64,000 nt of DNA from Paenarthrobacter aurescens (GTDB lineage: Bacteria > Actinomycetota > Actinomycetes > Actinomycetales > Micrococcaceae): positions 372,001-436,000 of the forward strand of contig NZ_JAOEFX010000001.1 in assembly GCF_025421775.1 (NCBI RefSeq), written 5' to 3'. Positions 8,215 to 16,515 of the stretch are shown here, one piece after another. Within the stretch, counting starts at the first letter, position 1. Each line of letters starts with the position of its first letter. A program made the translations under genes and the position numbers. Below the pieces are notes generated by a model. The model ran no database searches and was not told where the DNA came from. It saw only the letters and a list, made by a program, of their open reading frames with translations.

Positions 8215-10314
8215 TTAGGCGTGCCCGGCGGACTGCATCTGGCGTAATTCGCGCTTCAACTCCTTGACTTCGTCACGGATGCGGGCGGCGACTTCGAACT
8301 GCAGTTCAGCAGCCGCCCCGTGCATCTGTTCAGTCAGCTGCTCAATGAGGCCCACCAGGTCTTCGGCTGGAGCGGCGGCGAGGCCATCCTGCCGAACTGT
8401 TGCCGCACCCTTGGCAGCCGACTTGCCGCGTTTGCCACCCTTGGCGAGTCGGTTGTTGTTGAGCAGCTCCTGGGTGTCTGCGTCTTCCTTGGCCAATTGG
8501 TCCGTGATATCAGCAATTTTCTTCCGCAACGGCTGGGGGTCGATGCCGTGGTCGGTGTTGTACTGCACCTGGATGGCGCGGCGCCGGTTGGTTTCTTCAA
8601 TGGCGTGGGCCATGGAATCGGTGATCCGGTCCGCGTACATGTGGACTTGGCCCGACACGTTACGCGCTGCGCGGCCGATGGTCTGGATCAGTGAGGTGGA
8701 CGAACGCAGGAACCCTTCCTTGTCAGCGTCGAGGATGCTCACGAGGGAAACCTCGGGCAGGTCAAGGCCTTCACGGAGGAGGTTGATGCCAACAAGGACA
8801 TCAAAGACACCCATGCGGAGTTCCCGGAGCAGTTCCACACGCCGGAGGGTGTCAACGTCGGAGTGCAAGTACTCCACCTTGACGCCGTGACCTACCAAGT
8901 AGTCGGTGAGGTCTTCCGCCATCCTCTTGGTCAAGGTGGTGACCAGGACGCGTTCGTTCTTCTCCGTGCGGGTCCTGATTTCGCCCAGCAGATCGTCGAT
9001 CTGGCCCTTGGTGGGCTTGACCACTACCTCGGGATCGATGAGGCCGGTGGGACGAATGATCTGCTGCACATAGCCATCAGCTTTGCCGAGCTCGTACTTA
9101 CCGGGGGTTGCGGACAGGTACACCGTCTGGCCAATGCGTTCAAGGAACTCATCCCATTTCAGCGGCCGGTTGTCCATGGCGGACGGAAGGCGGAAGCCGA
9201 AGTCCACGAGGTTTCGCTTACGTGACATGTCGCCCTCGTACATGGCACCGATCTGCGGGATAGTGACATGCGATTCGTCAACGACCAGCAGGAAGTCGTC
9301 CGGGAAGTAGTCGATGAGGCAGTGCGGGGCGGTCCCGGGATTACGGCCGTCAATGTGCACGGAGTAATTCTCAATGCCGTTGCAGAAACCCATCTGCTGC
9401 ATCATTTCGAGGTCGTACGTGGTGCGCATCCGGAGCCGCTGGGCTTCCACCAGTTTGTTCTGGCTTTCCAGGACCTTCAAGCGGTCAGCGAGTTCGTCCT
9501 CGATGCGCTTGATGGCACGGGCCATCCGCTCAGGACCCGCAACGTAGTGTGATGCCGGGAAGACATACATCTCTTCTTCGTCCCGGAGCACTTCCCCGGT
9601 GAGGGGGTGGAGGGTCTGGATGTTCTCAATTTCGTCGCCGAAGAATTCAATCCTGATGGCAAGTTCCTCGTACATGGGGATGATCTCCACAGTGTCGCCA
9701 CGTACGCGGAACGTGCCCCGGTGGAAGTCCATGTCGTTGCGGGCGTACTGCATGGAGACGAATTTCCGGAGGAGGTGGTCCCGGTTCATTTCCGCACCCT
9801 TGCGGAGCGTCACCATGCCGGCGATGTATTCTTCGGGCGTTCCCAGGCCGTAGATGCATGACACCGTGGCCACCACGATGACGTCGCGGCGGGTCAAGAG
9901 CGCGTTGGTGGCGGAGTGGCGCAGCCGTTCAACTTCCTCGTTGATGGAGGAGTCCTTTTCAATGAAGGTGTCCGTCTGGGCTACGTACGCTTCCGGCTGG
10001 TAGTAGTCGTAATAAGAGACGAAGTACTCCACCGCGTTGTTGGGCAGAAGTTCCCGGAATTCATTGGCCAATTGCGCCGCAAGGGTCTTGTTCTGGACCA
10101 TGACCAGAGTTGGCCGCTGGACCTGTTCGATGAGCCACGCGGTGGTGGCGCTCTTGCCCGTGCCAGTGGCGCCGAGGAGGACTACGTCTTTTTCACCGTT
10201 GTTGATTCGTTCCGTCAGTTCTGCAATGGCTGTCGGCTGATCACCGGCGGGCTTAAACTCACTGATCACTTCGAAAGGCGCGACGACACGATTGATTTCC
10301 TGGGCAAGGCTCAT
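8215..10314 (-). CDS. uvrB: UvrABC system protein B
   Basis: The protein is 699 aa, the usual length. It shows Walker A GATGTGKS (about residue 49), the UvrB beta-hairpin region [11 protein letters not shown] through [20 protein letters not shown] (motif II), and helicase motif [13 protein letters not shown]-terminal UVR domain (about residues 650 to 695) contacts UvrC. UvrB loads on damaged DNA with UvrA and then recruits UvrC for dual incision in nucleotide excision repair. It sits 29 bases downstream of coaE on the same strand. I looked for an actinobacterial LexA box (TCGAAC-N4-GTTCGA) in the gap and saw none. Confidence 0.97.
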   Translation of the reverse strand: MSLAQEINRVVAPFEVISEFKPAGDQPTAIAELTERINNGEKDVVLLGATGTGKSATTAWLIEQVQRPTLVMVQNKTLAAQLANEFRELLPNNAVEYFVSYYDYYQPEAYVAQTDTFIEKDSSINEEVERLRHSATNALLTRRDVIVVATVSCIYGLGTPEEYIAGMVTLRKGAEMNRDHLLRKFVSMQYARNDMDFHRGTFRVRGDTVEIIPMYEELAIRIEFFGDEIENIQTLHPLTGEVLRDEEEMYVFPASHYVAGPERMARAIKRIEDELADRLKVLESQNKLVEAQRLRMRTTYDLEMMQQMGFCNGIENYSVHIDGRNPGTAPHCLIDYFPDDFLLVVDESHVTIPQIGAMYEGDMSRKRNLVDFGFRLPSAMDNRPLKWDEFLERIGQTVYLSATPGKYELGKADGYVQQIIRPTGLIDPEVVVKPTKGQIDDLLGEIRTRTEKNERVLVTTLTKRMAEDLTDYLVGHGVKVEYLHSDVDTLRRVELLRELRMGVFDVLVGINLLREGLDLPEVSLVSILDADKEGFLRSSTSLIQTIGRAARNVSGQVHMYADRITDSMAHAIEETNRRRAIQVQYNTDHGIDPQPLRKKIADITDQLAKEDADTQELLNNNRLAKGGKRGKSAAKGAATVRQDGLAAAPAEDLVGLIEQLTEQMHGAAAELQFEVAARIRDEVKELKRELRQMQSAGHA

Positions 10315-10343
10315 AAAACCAATCTACCCCCGACCCAGGACAG

Positions 10344-11582
10344 CTACTGTCCGCGTTTGCCTTCAGCAGAAGACATATACGACGGCGCTTGCCACCCTGT
10401 GCGCTTTGCCCACTCGTCCATGAGCGGCCAGGCGACGTCGGTGAACCAAGGTTCCTTGGCATCCGCGTAGGCGCCCGTATCCTGGTCCCCTGCATGGATG
10501 CGGGCGAGCTCGCTTTTGTGGGCCTCGTACAGGGCAACGGCTGACGGCTCTGCCCGCAACCAATCGCGGAAAAGCAGCGCATAGTGCCATCCGGGCGATC
10601 CCACTGCGCGTAGGTGCAGGTTCACTGTCCGGCCGGGGTCGGCGTTGGCATGGAATCGCTTCTGCCAACCCTCCGGTTCCGGGCACCAGGGTTTTGGAGT
10701 GTCCTGATTGGCATGAGGCACCGGGGGGAACCCGGCAGCTGCCAGCTGCGGCGCAATCCGGTCCGCCGTGTCCAGGTCCACCACGGTCACTTGGAGGTCA
10801 ACCACGTCCTTGGCGGCCAGCCCGGGCACCGACGTTGAGCCGATATGGTCCACGGCCAGGATGTCCTGCGGTGCGGCATCGGCAATGCGGGCGGCAAGGC
10901 GATCGGCCTGGCGGCTCCACTCATCCGTCGACGGGGTCATCACGGGGCCGACATGCCTTTGGGCCCTGGTCCCCCGGCTGATGTTCTCTGCAAAGGGCAA
11001 CAGCCTCCCATTCCACAACGCGTCAACCTCGGCCAGCAGTTCGTCTCGGCCTCCGGCGTTTGCCAGGATGACGTCGGCAGCTGCATTGCGTTCCTCGCGG
11101 GTAGCCTGGGCTGCCATGCGGGCCTTTGCTTCGTCCGCAGTCATCCCGCGGAACTCCACCATGCGTTGGATGCGAACGTCGTCGGGAGCATCCACCACCA
11201 CCACCAAATGAAAGTTTCTGCCTTGCCCGGTTTCTACGAGGAGCGGGATGTCCTGCACCACTACGTCGTGAGGGCCGGCACCTGCCATGATCGTCGCTGC
11301 AGCCTGGCGGACCAACGGATGGACGATGCTGTTGAGCACCTCGCGATGGGATGGATCCTGGAACACGATGGCTCCGAGCTTGGGCCGATCCAGTCTGCCG
11401 TCTGCGTCGAGGATGCCCGGACCGAACGCTTCAACGACACGGCGAAGACCTGGTGTGCCTGGCTCCACCACCTGGCGGGCAATGAGGTCTGCGTCAATCA
11501 ACAGCGCGCCCAGTTCCTGCAACCTGGATGCCACCAATGACTTTCCTGAGGCGATGCCGCCCGTCAACCCGATCTTCAACAC
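10344..11582 (-). CDS. coaE: Dephospho-CoA kinase fused to a GrpB-like (UPF0157) domain
   Basis: The protein is 412 aa, twice the size of a plain CoaE. Residues 1 to about 200 are the kinase, with P-loop GLTGGIASGKS. It phosphorylates the 3'-OH of dephospho-CoA in the last step of CoA synthesis. Residues from about 220 on form a GrpB/UPF0157 domain of the nucleotidyltransferase fold: VDHIGSTSVPGLAAKDVVDLQ followed by HLRAVGSPGW. This fusion is common in actinobacteria, and the added domain may help folding or stability. The start is GTG 11582 or the adjacent TTG. The gene diverges from the YigZ-family gene with only 22 bases between starts. Confidence 0.95.
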   Translation of the reverse strand: MLKIGLTGGIASGKSLVASRLQELGALLIDADLIARQVVEPGTPGLRRVVEAFGPGILDADGRLDRPKLGAIVFQDPSHREVLNSIVHPLVRQAAATIMAGAGPHDVVVQDIPLLVETGQGRNFHLVVVVDAPDDVRIQRMVEFRGMTADEAKARMAAQATREERNAAADVILANAGGRDELLAEVDALWNGRLLPFAENISRGTRAQRHVGPVMTPSTDEWSRQADRLAARIADAAPQDILAVDHIGSTSVPGLAAKDVVDLQVTVVDLDTADRIAPQLAAAGFPPVPHANQDTPKPWCPEPEGWQKRFHANADPGRTVNLHLRAVGSPGWHYALLFRDWLRAEPSAVALYEAHKSELARIHAGDQDTGAYADAKEPWFTDVAWPLMDEWAKRTGWQAPSYMSSAEGKRGQ

Positions 11583-11604
11583 TCCTCAACACTAGACTGA
11601 AGCG

Positions 11605-12294
11605 GTGGAAAATGAGGAAGACAGCCGCGCAACCAACTACACGGCACTGGCGGCTGGCCCTGAGTTTCGCCACGAGCTGGAAATACGCCGGTCACGTTTC
11701 ATCACGGTTCTGCGGCGTTCCCCTGATGAGGAATCTGCCCGCTCCCTGGTAGCGGACTTGCGGCGGGAATTCCACGATGCCCGCCACCATTGCTCGGCGT
11801 TCGTCATCGGGCCGGACCGGATGATCCAACGCTCCAGTGATGACGGCGAACCTTCCGGCACCGCCGGCATCCCCATGCTTGAGGCGCTCATCAAACGCGA
11901 GACAACGCCGGGGGTCACAGACCTCAGTGACGTGAGTGCCGTCGTCGTGCGCTATTTCGGTGGAATACTCCTGGGCGCCGGCGGGCTGGTACGTGCTTAC
12001 TCTGAATCAGTCTCTACCGCTTTGGATCTCGCTCCACTTGTGCAGCGGCGAAGGCTGCGGCTATGCGCCATGGACGTTCCCCATGCGGATGCGGGCCGAT
12101 TGGAAAATGAACTTCGCAATGCCGGCTACGTCATGGCCGCAACTGGTTACGAGGCCCGGCATGCCATTCTTCGGGTGGCCCTGCCGGATCGGCCCGACGA
12201 TATCGCGGAGGCCCGATCACGGGTGGCCTCGCTGACGGCTGGCAGCGCACAGCTGCGGCTTGAAGGAACCGAATGGATCGACCTCCCTCACTGA
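11605..12294 (+). CDS. YigZ/IMPACT-family protein (UPF0029)
   Basis: The protein is 229 aa from GTG 11605. It carries the conserved N-terminal IMPACT domain: a RRSRFIT segment, DARHHCSAFVIG, then DGEPSGTAG and VVVRYFGGILLGAGGLVRAY. A smaller ferredoxin-like C-terminal domain of the YigZ type follows. The bacterial role is poorly defined; the eukaryotic relative IMPACT binds GCN1 and dampens GCN2 signalling. It diverges from coaE and ends at the strong bidirectional terminator it shares with rpsA. Confidence 0.88.
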   Translation: MENEEDSRATNYTALAAGPEFRHELEIRRSRFITVLRRSPDEESARSLVADLRREFHDARHHCSAFVIGPDRMIQRSSDDGEPSGTAGIPMLEALIKRETTPGVTDLSDVSAVVVRYFGGILLGAGGLVRAYSESVSTALDLAPLVQRRRLRLCAMDVPHADAGRLENELRNAGYVMAATGYEARHAILRVALPDRPDDIAEARSRVASLTAGSAQLRLEGTEWIDLPH

Positions 12295-12342
12295 CACGCC
12301 GCGGGGTCTCAATCAGTGGGATATTGAAGCGGGTATTAAGCA

Positions 12343-12375
12343 GAAGGACCCCTGCCCAGGAGGCAGGGGTCCTTC
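12343..12375. terminator. Bidirectional intrinsic terminator between the YigZ-family gene and rpsA
   Basis: A perfect 14-bp stem (12343-12356 with 12362-12375, left arm GAAGGACCCCTGCC) closes a 5-base loop. TTT follows on the plus strand; the minus-strand side has no real T tract. It sits between two convergent genes and probably ends both transcripts. Confidence 0.8.
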
Positions 12376-12411
12376 TTTGGCTATTCAGCACATCCCGTGA
12401 GGGAGGCGGAA

Positions 12412-13887
12412 TTAGTTGCCGGTCAGCTTCTCACGCAGTGCGGCGAGTGCTTCGTCGGACGCCAGGGTACCAGCGTTGGACTCTGCAGCAGCCGGCTCCG
12501 AGGAGTAGCTAGTGGTGCCGGAATCGCTCTCACCGGACGTTGCAGCAGCAGCGTCGTCAGCAGCGTGCTGGGCAACCTGCTTCTTGTGGGCTTCCCAACG
12601 GGTCTGGGCGTCAGCGTACTGCTGCTCCCAAGCTGCACGCTGGGTCTCGTAGCCTTCGAGCCATTCGTTCGACTCGGGGTCGAAGCCCTCGGGGTACTTG
12701 TAGTTGCCCTCTTCGTCGTACTCAGCGGCCATGCCGTACAGAGCGGGATCGAACTCGGTGCTGTCAGCGTCAACGCCCTCGTTAGCCTGCTTGAGGGAGA
12801 GGGAGATGCGGCGACGCTCGAGGTCGATGTCGATGACCTTGACGAACAGTTCGTCACCAACGGAGACAACCTGCTCGGCGAGCTCAACGTGGCGGACAGC
12901 CAGCTCGGAGATGTGCACGAGGCCTTCGATGCCGTCTTCGACGCGAACGAACGCACCGAACGGAACCAGCTTGGTGACCTTACCCGGAACAACCTGGCCG
13001 AGGGCGTGGGTGCGGGCGAAGGTCTGCCACGGATCTTCCTGCGTAGCCTTGAGCGACAGGGAGACACGCTCGCGGTCCAGATCCACTTCGAGGACCTCGA
13101 CGGTGACTTCCTGGCCAACCTCGACAACCTCGGACGGGTGGTCGATGTGCTTCCAGGACAGCTCGGAAACGTGAACGAGGCCGTCTACGCCGCCGAGGTC
13201 CACGAATGCACCGAAGTTGACGATGGAGGAAACAACGCCCGGACGAACCTGGCCCTTTTCCAGCTTGTTGAGGAACGTGGAACGAACCTCGGACTGAGTC
13301 TGCTCGAGCCATGCACGGCGGGACAGCACAACGTTGTTGCGGTTCTTGTCCAGCTCGATGATCTTGGCTTCGATCTGCTGACCGATGTACGGAGCAAGGT
13401 CGCGGACGCGACGCATCTCGACGAGGGATGCGGGCAGGAAGCCGCGCAGGCCGATGTCCAGGATGAGGCCACCCTTGACAACCTCGATGACGGTACCGGT
13501 AACGACACCGTCTTCTTCCTTGACCTTCTCGATGTCGCCCCAGGCGCGCTCGTACTGCGCACGCTTCTTGGAGAGAATCAGACGGCCTTCTTTGTCTTCC
13601 TTGGTGAGAACCAAAGCTTCGACCTGATCGCCAACGGCGACAACGTCACCGGGATCAACATCGTGCTTGATGGAAAGCTCGCGGGAAGGGATGACACCTT
13701 CGGTCTTGTAACCGATGTCGAGCAGAACTTCGTCGCGGTCGACCTTGACGACGGTACCTTCGACGAGGTCTCCGTCGTTGAAGTACTTGATGGTCGCGTC
13801 GACAGCTGCGAGGAAGTCCTCAGCGGTACCGATGTCGTTAATGGCGACTACGGGGGTACCGGGCTTCTCGGTGGAGGTGATGGTCAT
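12412..13887 (-). CDS. rpsA: 30S ribosomal protein S1
   Basis: The protein is 491 aa with four S1 (OB-fold) RNA-binding repeats, at about residues 35-105, 120-190, 208-280 and 294-364. Typical segments are EGTVVKVDRDEVLLDIGYKTEG and GVVSSIVNFGAFVDLGGVDG. The C-terminal 120 residues are low-complexity and rich in Ala, Glu and Ser, as in other actinobacterial S1 proteins with only four repeats. S1 helps mRNA bind the small subunit and may act in trans-translation. It is transcribed alone: a convincing promoter lies 160 bases upstream and a terminator follows. The opposite strand carries a long open frame (12397-14010) that is a compositional shadow. Confidence 0.97.
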   Translation of the reverse strand: MTITSTEKPGTPVVAINDIGTAEDFLAAVDATIKYFNDGDLVEGTVVKVDRDEVLLDIGYKTEGVIPSRELSIKHDVDPGDVVAVGDQVEALVLTKEDKEGRLILSKKRAQYERAWGDIEKVKEEDGVVTGTVIEVVKGGLILDIGLRGFLPASLVEMRRVRDLAPYIGQQIEAKIIELDKNRNNVVLSRRAWLEQTQSEVRSTFLNKLEKGQVRPGVVSSIVNFGAFVDLGGVDGLVHVSELSWKHIDHPSEVVEVGQEVTVEVLEVDLDRERVSLSLKATQEDPWQTFARTHALGQVVPGKVTKLVPFGAFVRVEDGIEGLVHISELAVRHVELAEQVVSVGDELFVKVIDIDLERRRISLSLKQANEGVDADSTEFDPALYGMAAEYDEEGNYKYPEGFDPESNEWLEGYETQRAAWEQQYADAQTRWEAHKKQVAQHAADDAAAATSGESDSGTTSYSSEPAAAESNAGTLASDEALAALREKLTGN

Positions 13888-14047
13888 GTAGTAGGGGCTC
13901 CGTTGTGGATAGTGAGTCGGTCAGGCAAACCGCTGCCGCCCGGGTCCGGACGGCAGAACACGGCAAATTACCGGGTCATCCTGATTTGTGGATTAGTACA
14001 CTGCAATTAATACAAAATGGATGCATGCACGTAGTACACGCCCGTTT

Positions 14048-14077
14048 ATTCTAGTCGCATTGGCAAAGCAGGGTCAA
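14048..14077 (-). promoter_or_regulatory. Sigma-70-type promoter of rpsA
   Basis: On the minus strand TTGACC (14072-14077), an 18-base spacer and TAGAAT (14048-14053) form a near-consensus promoter. Transcription would start near 14041, leaving a leader of about 150 bases before the rpsA ATG. The leader contains a hairpin (CTGCCG at 13933-13938 with CGGCAG at 13951-13956). Confidence 0.65.
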
Positions 14078-14085
14078 AAGGAGCG

Positions 14086-15033
14086 TTACAGCGGCAGAAC
14101 GTCTGCCAAACTCCCGAAGGTAACACCCCGGTCCAGCAGTCCAGGCAAGGCGCGGGCATAGCCCTCCGCGGTTCCGGCTGCCGGCCTGTTGAAATGTGAA
14201 ATAACAATGTCTCCGGACGCCACCCGCCCCACCTCGGCGGCGACAGTAGCCGCTGGATAGGTGGCACCACCGTCACCGTTGACAGTGAAGTTCACCGGCA
14301 ACATGCCGAGCCTGCGGGTCATCTCTACTGCGACGTCGTCGTAGAACGCAGTCCCGGGACGGAAGAAGCGTGGAGCGGTTCCCACCAGTCCCTGCATGAC
14401 TGCATGGTTGCCCATGAGCTCGTCGTAGGCCGCGGCCGCGCTGGCCGTCCCCGCGATCCCATAGGCGGACTTCCCGGAGACTGACAACGGGAGGTGGGCG
14501 GTGCCGTGGTTGGCCAGTTCGAAAAGCGGGTCAGCGGCCAATTCCGCCGAGAGCGACGGATTGGCGTGGATCCAGCGGCTGTTGATGAACAATGTCGCCG
14601 GGACGCTGAGCTTTCTTAGGGTCTGAAGGAGTTTGTGGTCGCACCCCGTACCGCCCGGACCGCCGCATGCGTCAAAAGTCAACGCCACGCTGTGTGACGT
14701 TGACTTGTTCACGACACCCGAAATGTGGAGGCCCCATTCTTTGGGTTGCCTCCCTGCAAATTCGGCAAGGAGCTGTTGCTTATCCGGTACTGCAGGGGGC
14801 CTTGAAGGTGTGGCCGGTGCAAGGGCAGCAGCAGCCTGCTCGCTGGATCTGGCCGCGATGGACGGAGGTGGTGTGGCCGGGCCCGTCCGCTGGTGCATGG
14901 ACTGCGCCCCTGCCGATGGACGGTCGACCTGTGTGCCATCAGCGCATGCTGCCAGGGCGGCCGACGCGAAGCCGGCCATTCCAAGCAGCACTGACCGCCG
15001 GCCGGCCAAAGGCCGCCGCTTGGAATCCCCCAT
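14086..15033 (-). CDS. Polysaccharide deacetylase (CE4/NodB-type) lipoprotein
   Basis: The protein is 315 aa. The N terminus has twin arginines (AGRRSVLLG), a hydrophobic stretch and a lipobox-like SAALAAC, so it is probably Tat- or Sec-exported and lipid-anchored. A low-complexity linker leads to the NodB domain (from about residue 112). Motif 1 reads ALTFDACGG rather than TFDD, so the catalytic-base Asp is present but the usual second, metal-binding Asp is replaced. Motif 2 is NHGTAH (both His retained) and motif 3 is RFFRPGTAFYDD. Likely targets are N-acetyl groups on cell-wall glycans. Imperfect 17-bp tandem repeats lie just ahead of the start. Confidence 0.85.
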   Translation of the reverse strand: MGDSKRRPLAGRRSVLLGMAGFASAALAACADGTQVDRPSAGAQSMHQRTGPATPPPSIAARSSEQAAAALAPATPSRPPAVPDKQQLLAEFAGRQPKEWGLHISGVVNKSTSHSVALTFDACGGPGGTGCDHKLLQTLRKLSVPATLFINSRWIHANPSLSAELAADPLFELANHGTAHLPLSVSGKSAYGIAGTASAAAAYDELMGNHAVMQGLVGTAPRFFRPGTAFYDDVAVEMTRRLGMLPVNFTVNGDGGATYPAATVAAEVGRVASGDIVISHFNRPAAGTAEGYARALPGLLDRGVTFGSLADVLPL

Positions 15034-15046
15034 GGATGTCCCTCAC

Positions 15047-15105
15047 TGGTTGTGACTATGTGGTTGTTGTGACTACGCCGTTGTTGTGACTATGCCGTTG
15101 TTGTT
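15047..15105. repeat. 17-bp imperfect tandem repeat, about 3.5 copies
   Basis: The units are 15055-15071 (ACTATGTGGTTGTTGTG), 15072-15088 (ACTACGCCGTTGTTGTG) and 15089-15105 (ACTATGCCGTTGTTGTT), preceded by a partial copy at 15047-15054. They fill most of the gap between the Eis-type gene and the deacetylase gene, immediately upstream of the latter's ATG on the minus strand. Confidence 0.85.
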
Positions 15106-15117
15106 GCTGCGAGCCTG

Positions 15118-16431
15118 CTAGAAATGGGTCAGGCAATGCGCGGGTCGCTCCACCGCGAAGAGCTGCTGTGCGTGGAGCGCAGCGCCCGGCGTCTTCTCGC
15201 GGATGCGGCCGGCAGCGGCCAAGGTCACCGGCGACACCGCTCCCAGGTAGATGGACGCGAGATCCGCAACATCCATGCTGAGGTCAGGCGTCCGACCCGA
15301 CGCGTCATTCACGACGGCGGCAGCACCGCCGTCGGACTCCAGAACCCAGGTGCCACCCGCCAAACCCAAAGAATCTGTAATCTCCAGCACCAGAGTGCCG
15401 GACGCAGGGTAGCTGCGGGCCCGCAAAGCGGCTGCCGTGTCCAGAATCCTGAGCCAGAGCATGTCGCGGATTTCCGAAGCATCAATGCACCTCGGATCCT
15501 CAAGCGCCCACGCCAGGGGATCGTCCACTGGCGCCTCGGCCCACGTCACTTCGTCGATGAGGTCGATGCTGCCCAGGAAACGCCACAGGTCAAGATATCC
15601 GGCGTTGGTTGCCGCAACGAGGTCCACGATTTCCATGGTGTAGGGCTTGTGGTCCCAGCCCTTGAAGCGGTAGGAAACGTAACCGTCCAACGTTCCGGCC
15701 AGGTCATAGTGCAAGGCACAGCGGACACTGGTGTCCGGCTTGCCATCGTGGCCGATCGAGCCGGAGGCAACCAGCCGGTAGTACTCCTGCCGGTCAATGG
15801 AACCCGGCGAGAGCCGCTGGACTCTTTCGAACACCTGTGGCGCCACGTCCAACAGCACAGAAGGATCGGCGACTTCCACAGTGCCTTCCTGCACTCCCCT
15901 GAGTCGGAATCGAGGGCCGGTATCAACCTTGATGCTCCGCTCAAAGGTGGCCACGCCGAAGCCGAAGCGACCATAGATGGACCCCTCGGAAGCCGTGAGT
16001 GCCGCCATGGCGAGGCCATCATCCTTGGCAGCCTCCAGGTCGGCGGTGATCATGCCGCGAAGTATGCCGTTCCGGCGGTGGGTTCCGCGGACTGTCACAG
16101 CCGTGACCAGATTGGATTCCAACTGGCGGCCAAAGCCAATGTTCAAGGCCTTCCGCATGGTGGCGTATGTCGCCACGGGAACGTCGGCCGCCATCGAGTG
16201 GTCGGGCACGCTGCCGTTGACATAGACGCCGGTCAGCTCCCGCTGGTCCGTCTGGTAGGCCTTGAGAGTCTTGGCCAAGTACTCGGCATCGCGTCGTTGC
16301 TGGTGGAATCCGTGGGAGACCGCCTGCACCCAGGTGGTGCAGCGGCCGTAGCCTGCGTCAGCGGGATCGGCTACGGCAGGGAATCGCCGGACGGAATATT
16401 TTGCAAGGTTTGGTTCATTGGGATCAGCCAC
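15118..16431 (-). CDS. Eis-family GNAT acetyltransferase
   Basis: The protein is 437 aa, close to the roughly 400-aa Eis family. An N-terminal GNAT region includes VPVATYATM, VTVRGTHRRNGILRGMI (the acetyl-CoA loop) and SEGSIYGRFGFG. A second degenerate GNAT region follows, then a C-terminal sterol-carrier-like domain ending PAHCLTHF. The C-terminal Phe carboxylate acts as general base in mycobacterial Eis, and a terminal Phe is kept here. Eis enzymes acetylate several amines of aminoglycosides and lysines on proteins. The natural substrate is unknown. The gene lies downstream of polA on the same strand but behind a strong hairpin. Confidence 0.9.
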   Translation of the reverse strand: MADPNEPNLAKYSVRRFPAVADPADAGYGRCTTWVQAVSHGFHQQRRDAEYLAKTLKAYQTDQRELTGVYVNGSVPDHSMAADVPVATYATMRKALNIGFGRQLESNLVTAVTVRGTHRRNGILRGMITADLEAAKDDGLAMAALTASEGSIYGRFGFGVATFERSIKVDTGPRFRLRGVQEGTVEVADPSVLLDVAPQVFERVQRLSPGSIDRQEYYRLVASGSIGHDGKPDTSVRCALHYDLAGTLDGYVSYRFKGWDHKPYTMEIVDLVAATNAGYLDLWRFLGSIDLIDEVTWAEAPVDDPLAWALEDPRCIDASEIRDMLWLRILDTAAALRARSYPASGTLVLEITDSLGLAGGTWVLESDGGAAAVVNDASGRTPDLSMDVADLASIYLGAVSPVTLAAAGRIREKTPGAALHAQQLFAVERPAHCLTHF

Positions 16432-16454
16432 GTCCCCGAGCCTAGCCAGACGCC

Positions 16455-16489
16455 CGAGGGCGCGCCACCATCTGGGCGGCGCGCCCTCG
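16455..16489 (-). terminator. Strong hairpin downstream of polA
   Basis: A perfect 12-bp GC-rich stem (16455-16466 with 16478-16489, arm CGAGGGCGCGCC) closes an 11-base loop, 27 bases past the polA stop. There is no T tract, which is common for actinobacterial terminators. It would also separate polA from the Eis-type gene. Confidence 0.6.
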
Positions 16490-16515
16490 AGCGATCACTT
16501 GAAAGCCTGTCCGGA

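Noticed and set aside
12397-14010. 537-codon plus-strand open frame
   Set aside because: It lies opposite rpsA, has no family match by eye, and the minus strand encodes a clear S1 protein. It is a GC-bias shadow.
15047-15105. CRISPR array
   Set aside because: The units are contiguous with no spacers and no cas genes are nearby. It is a simple tandem repeat.
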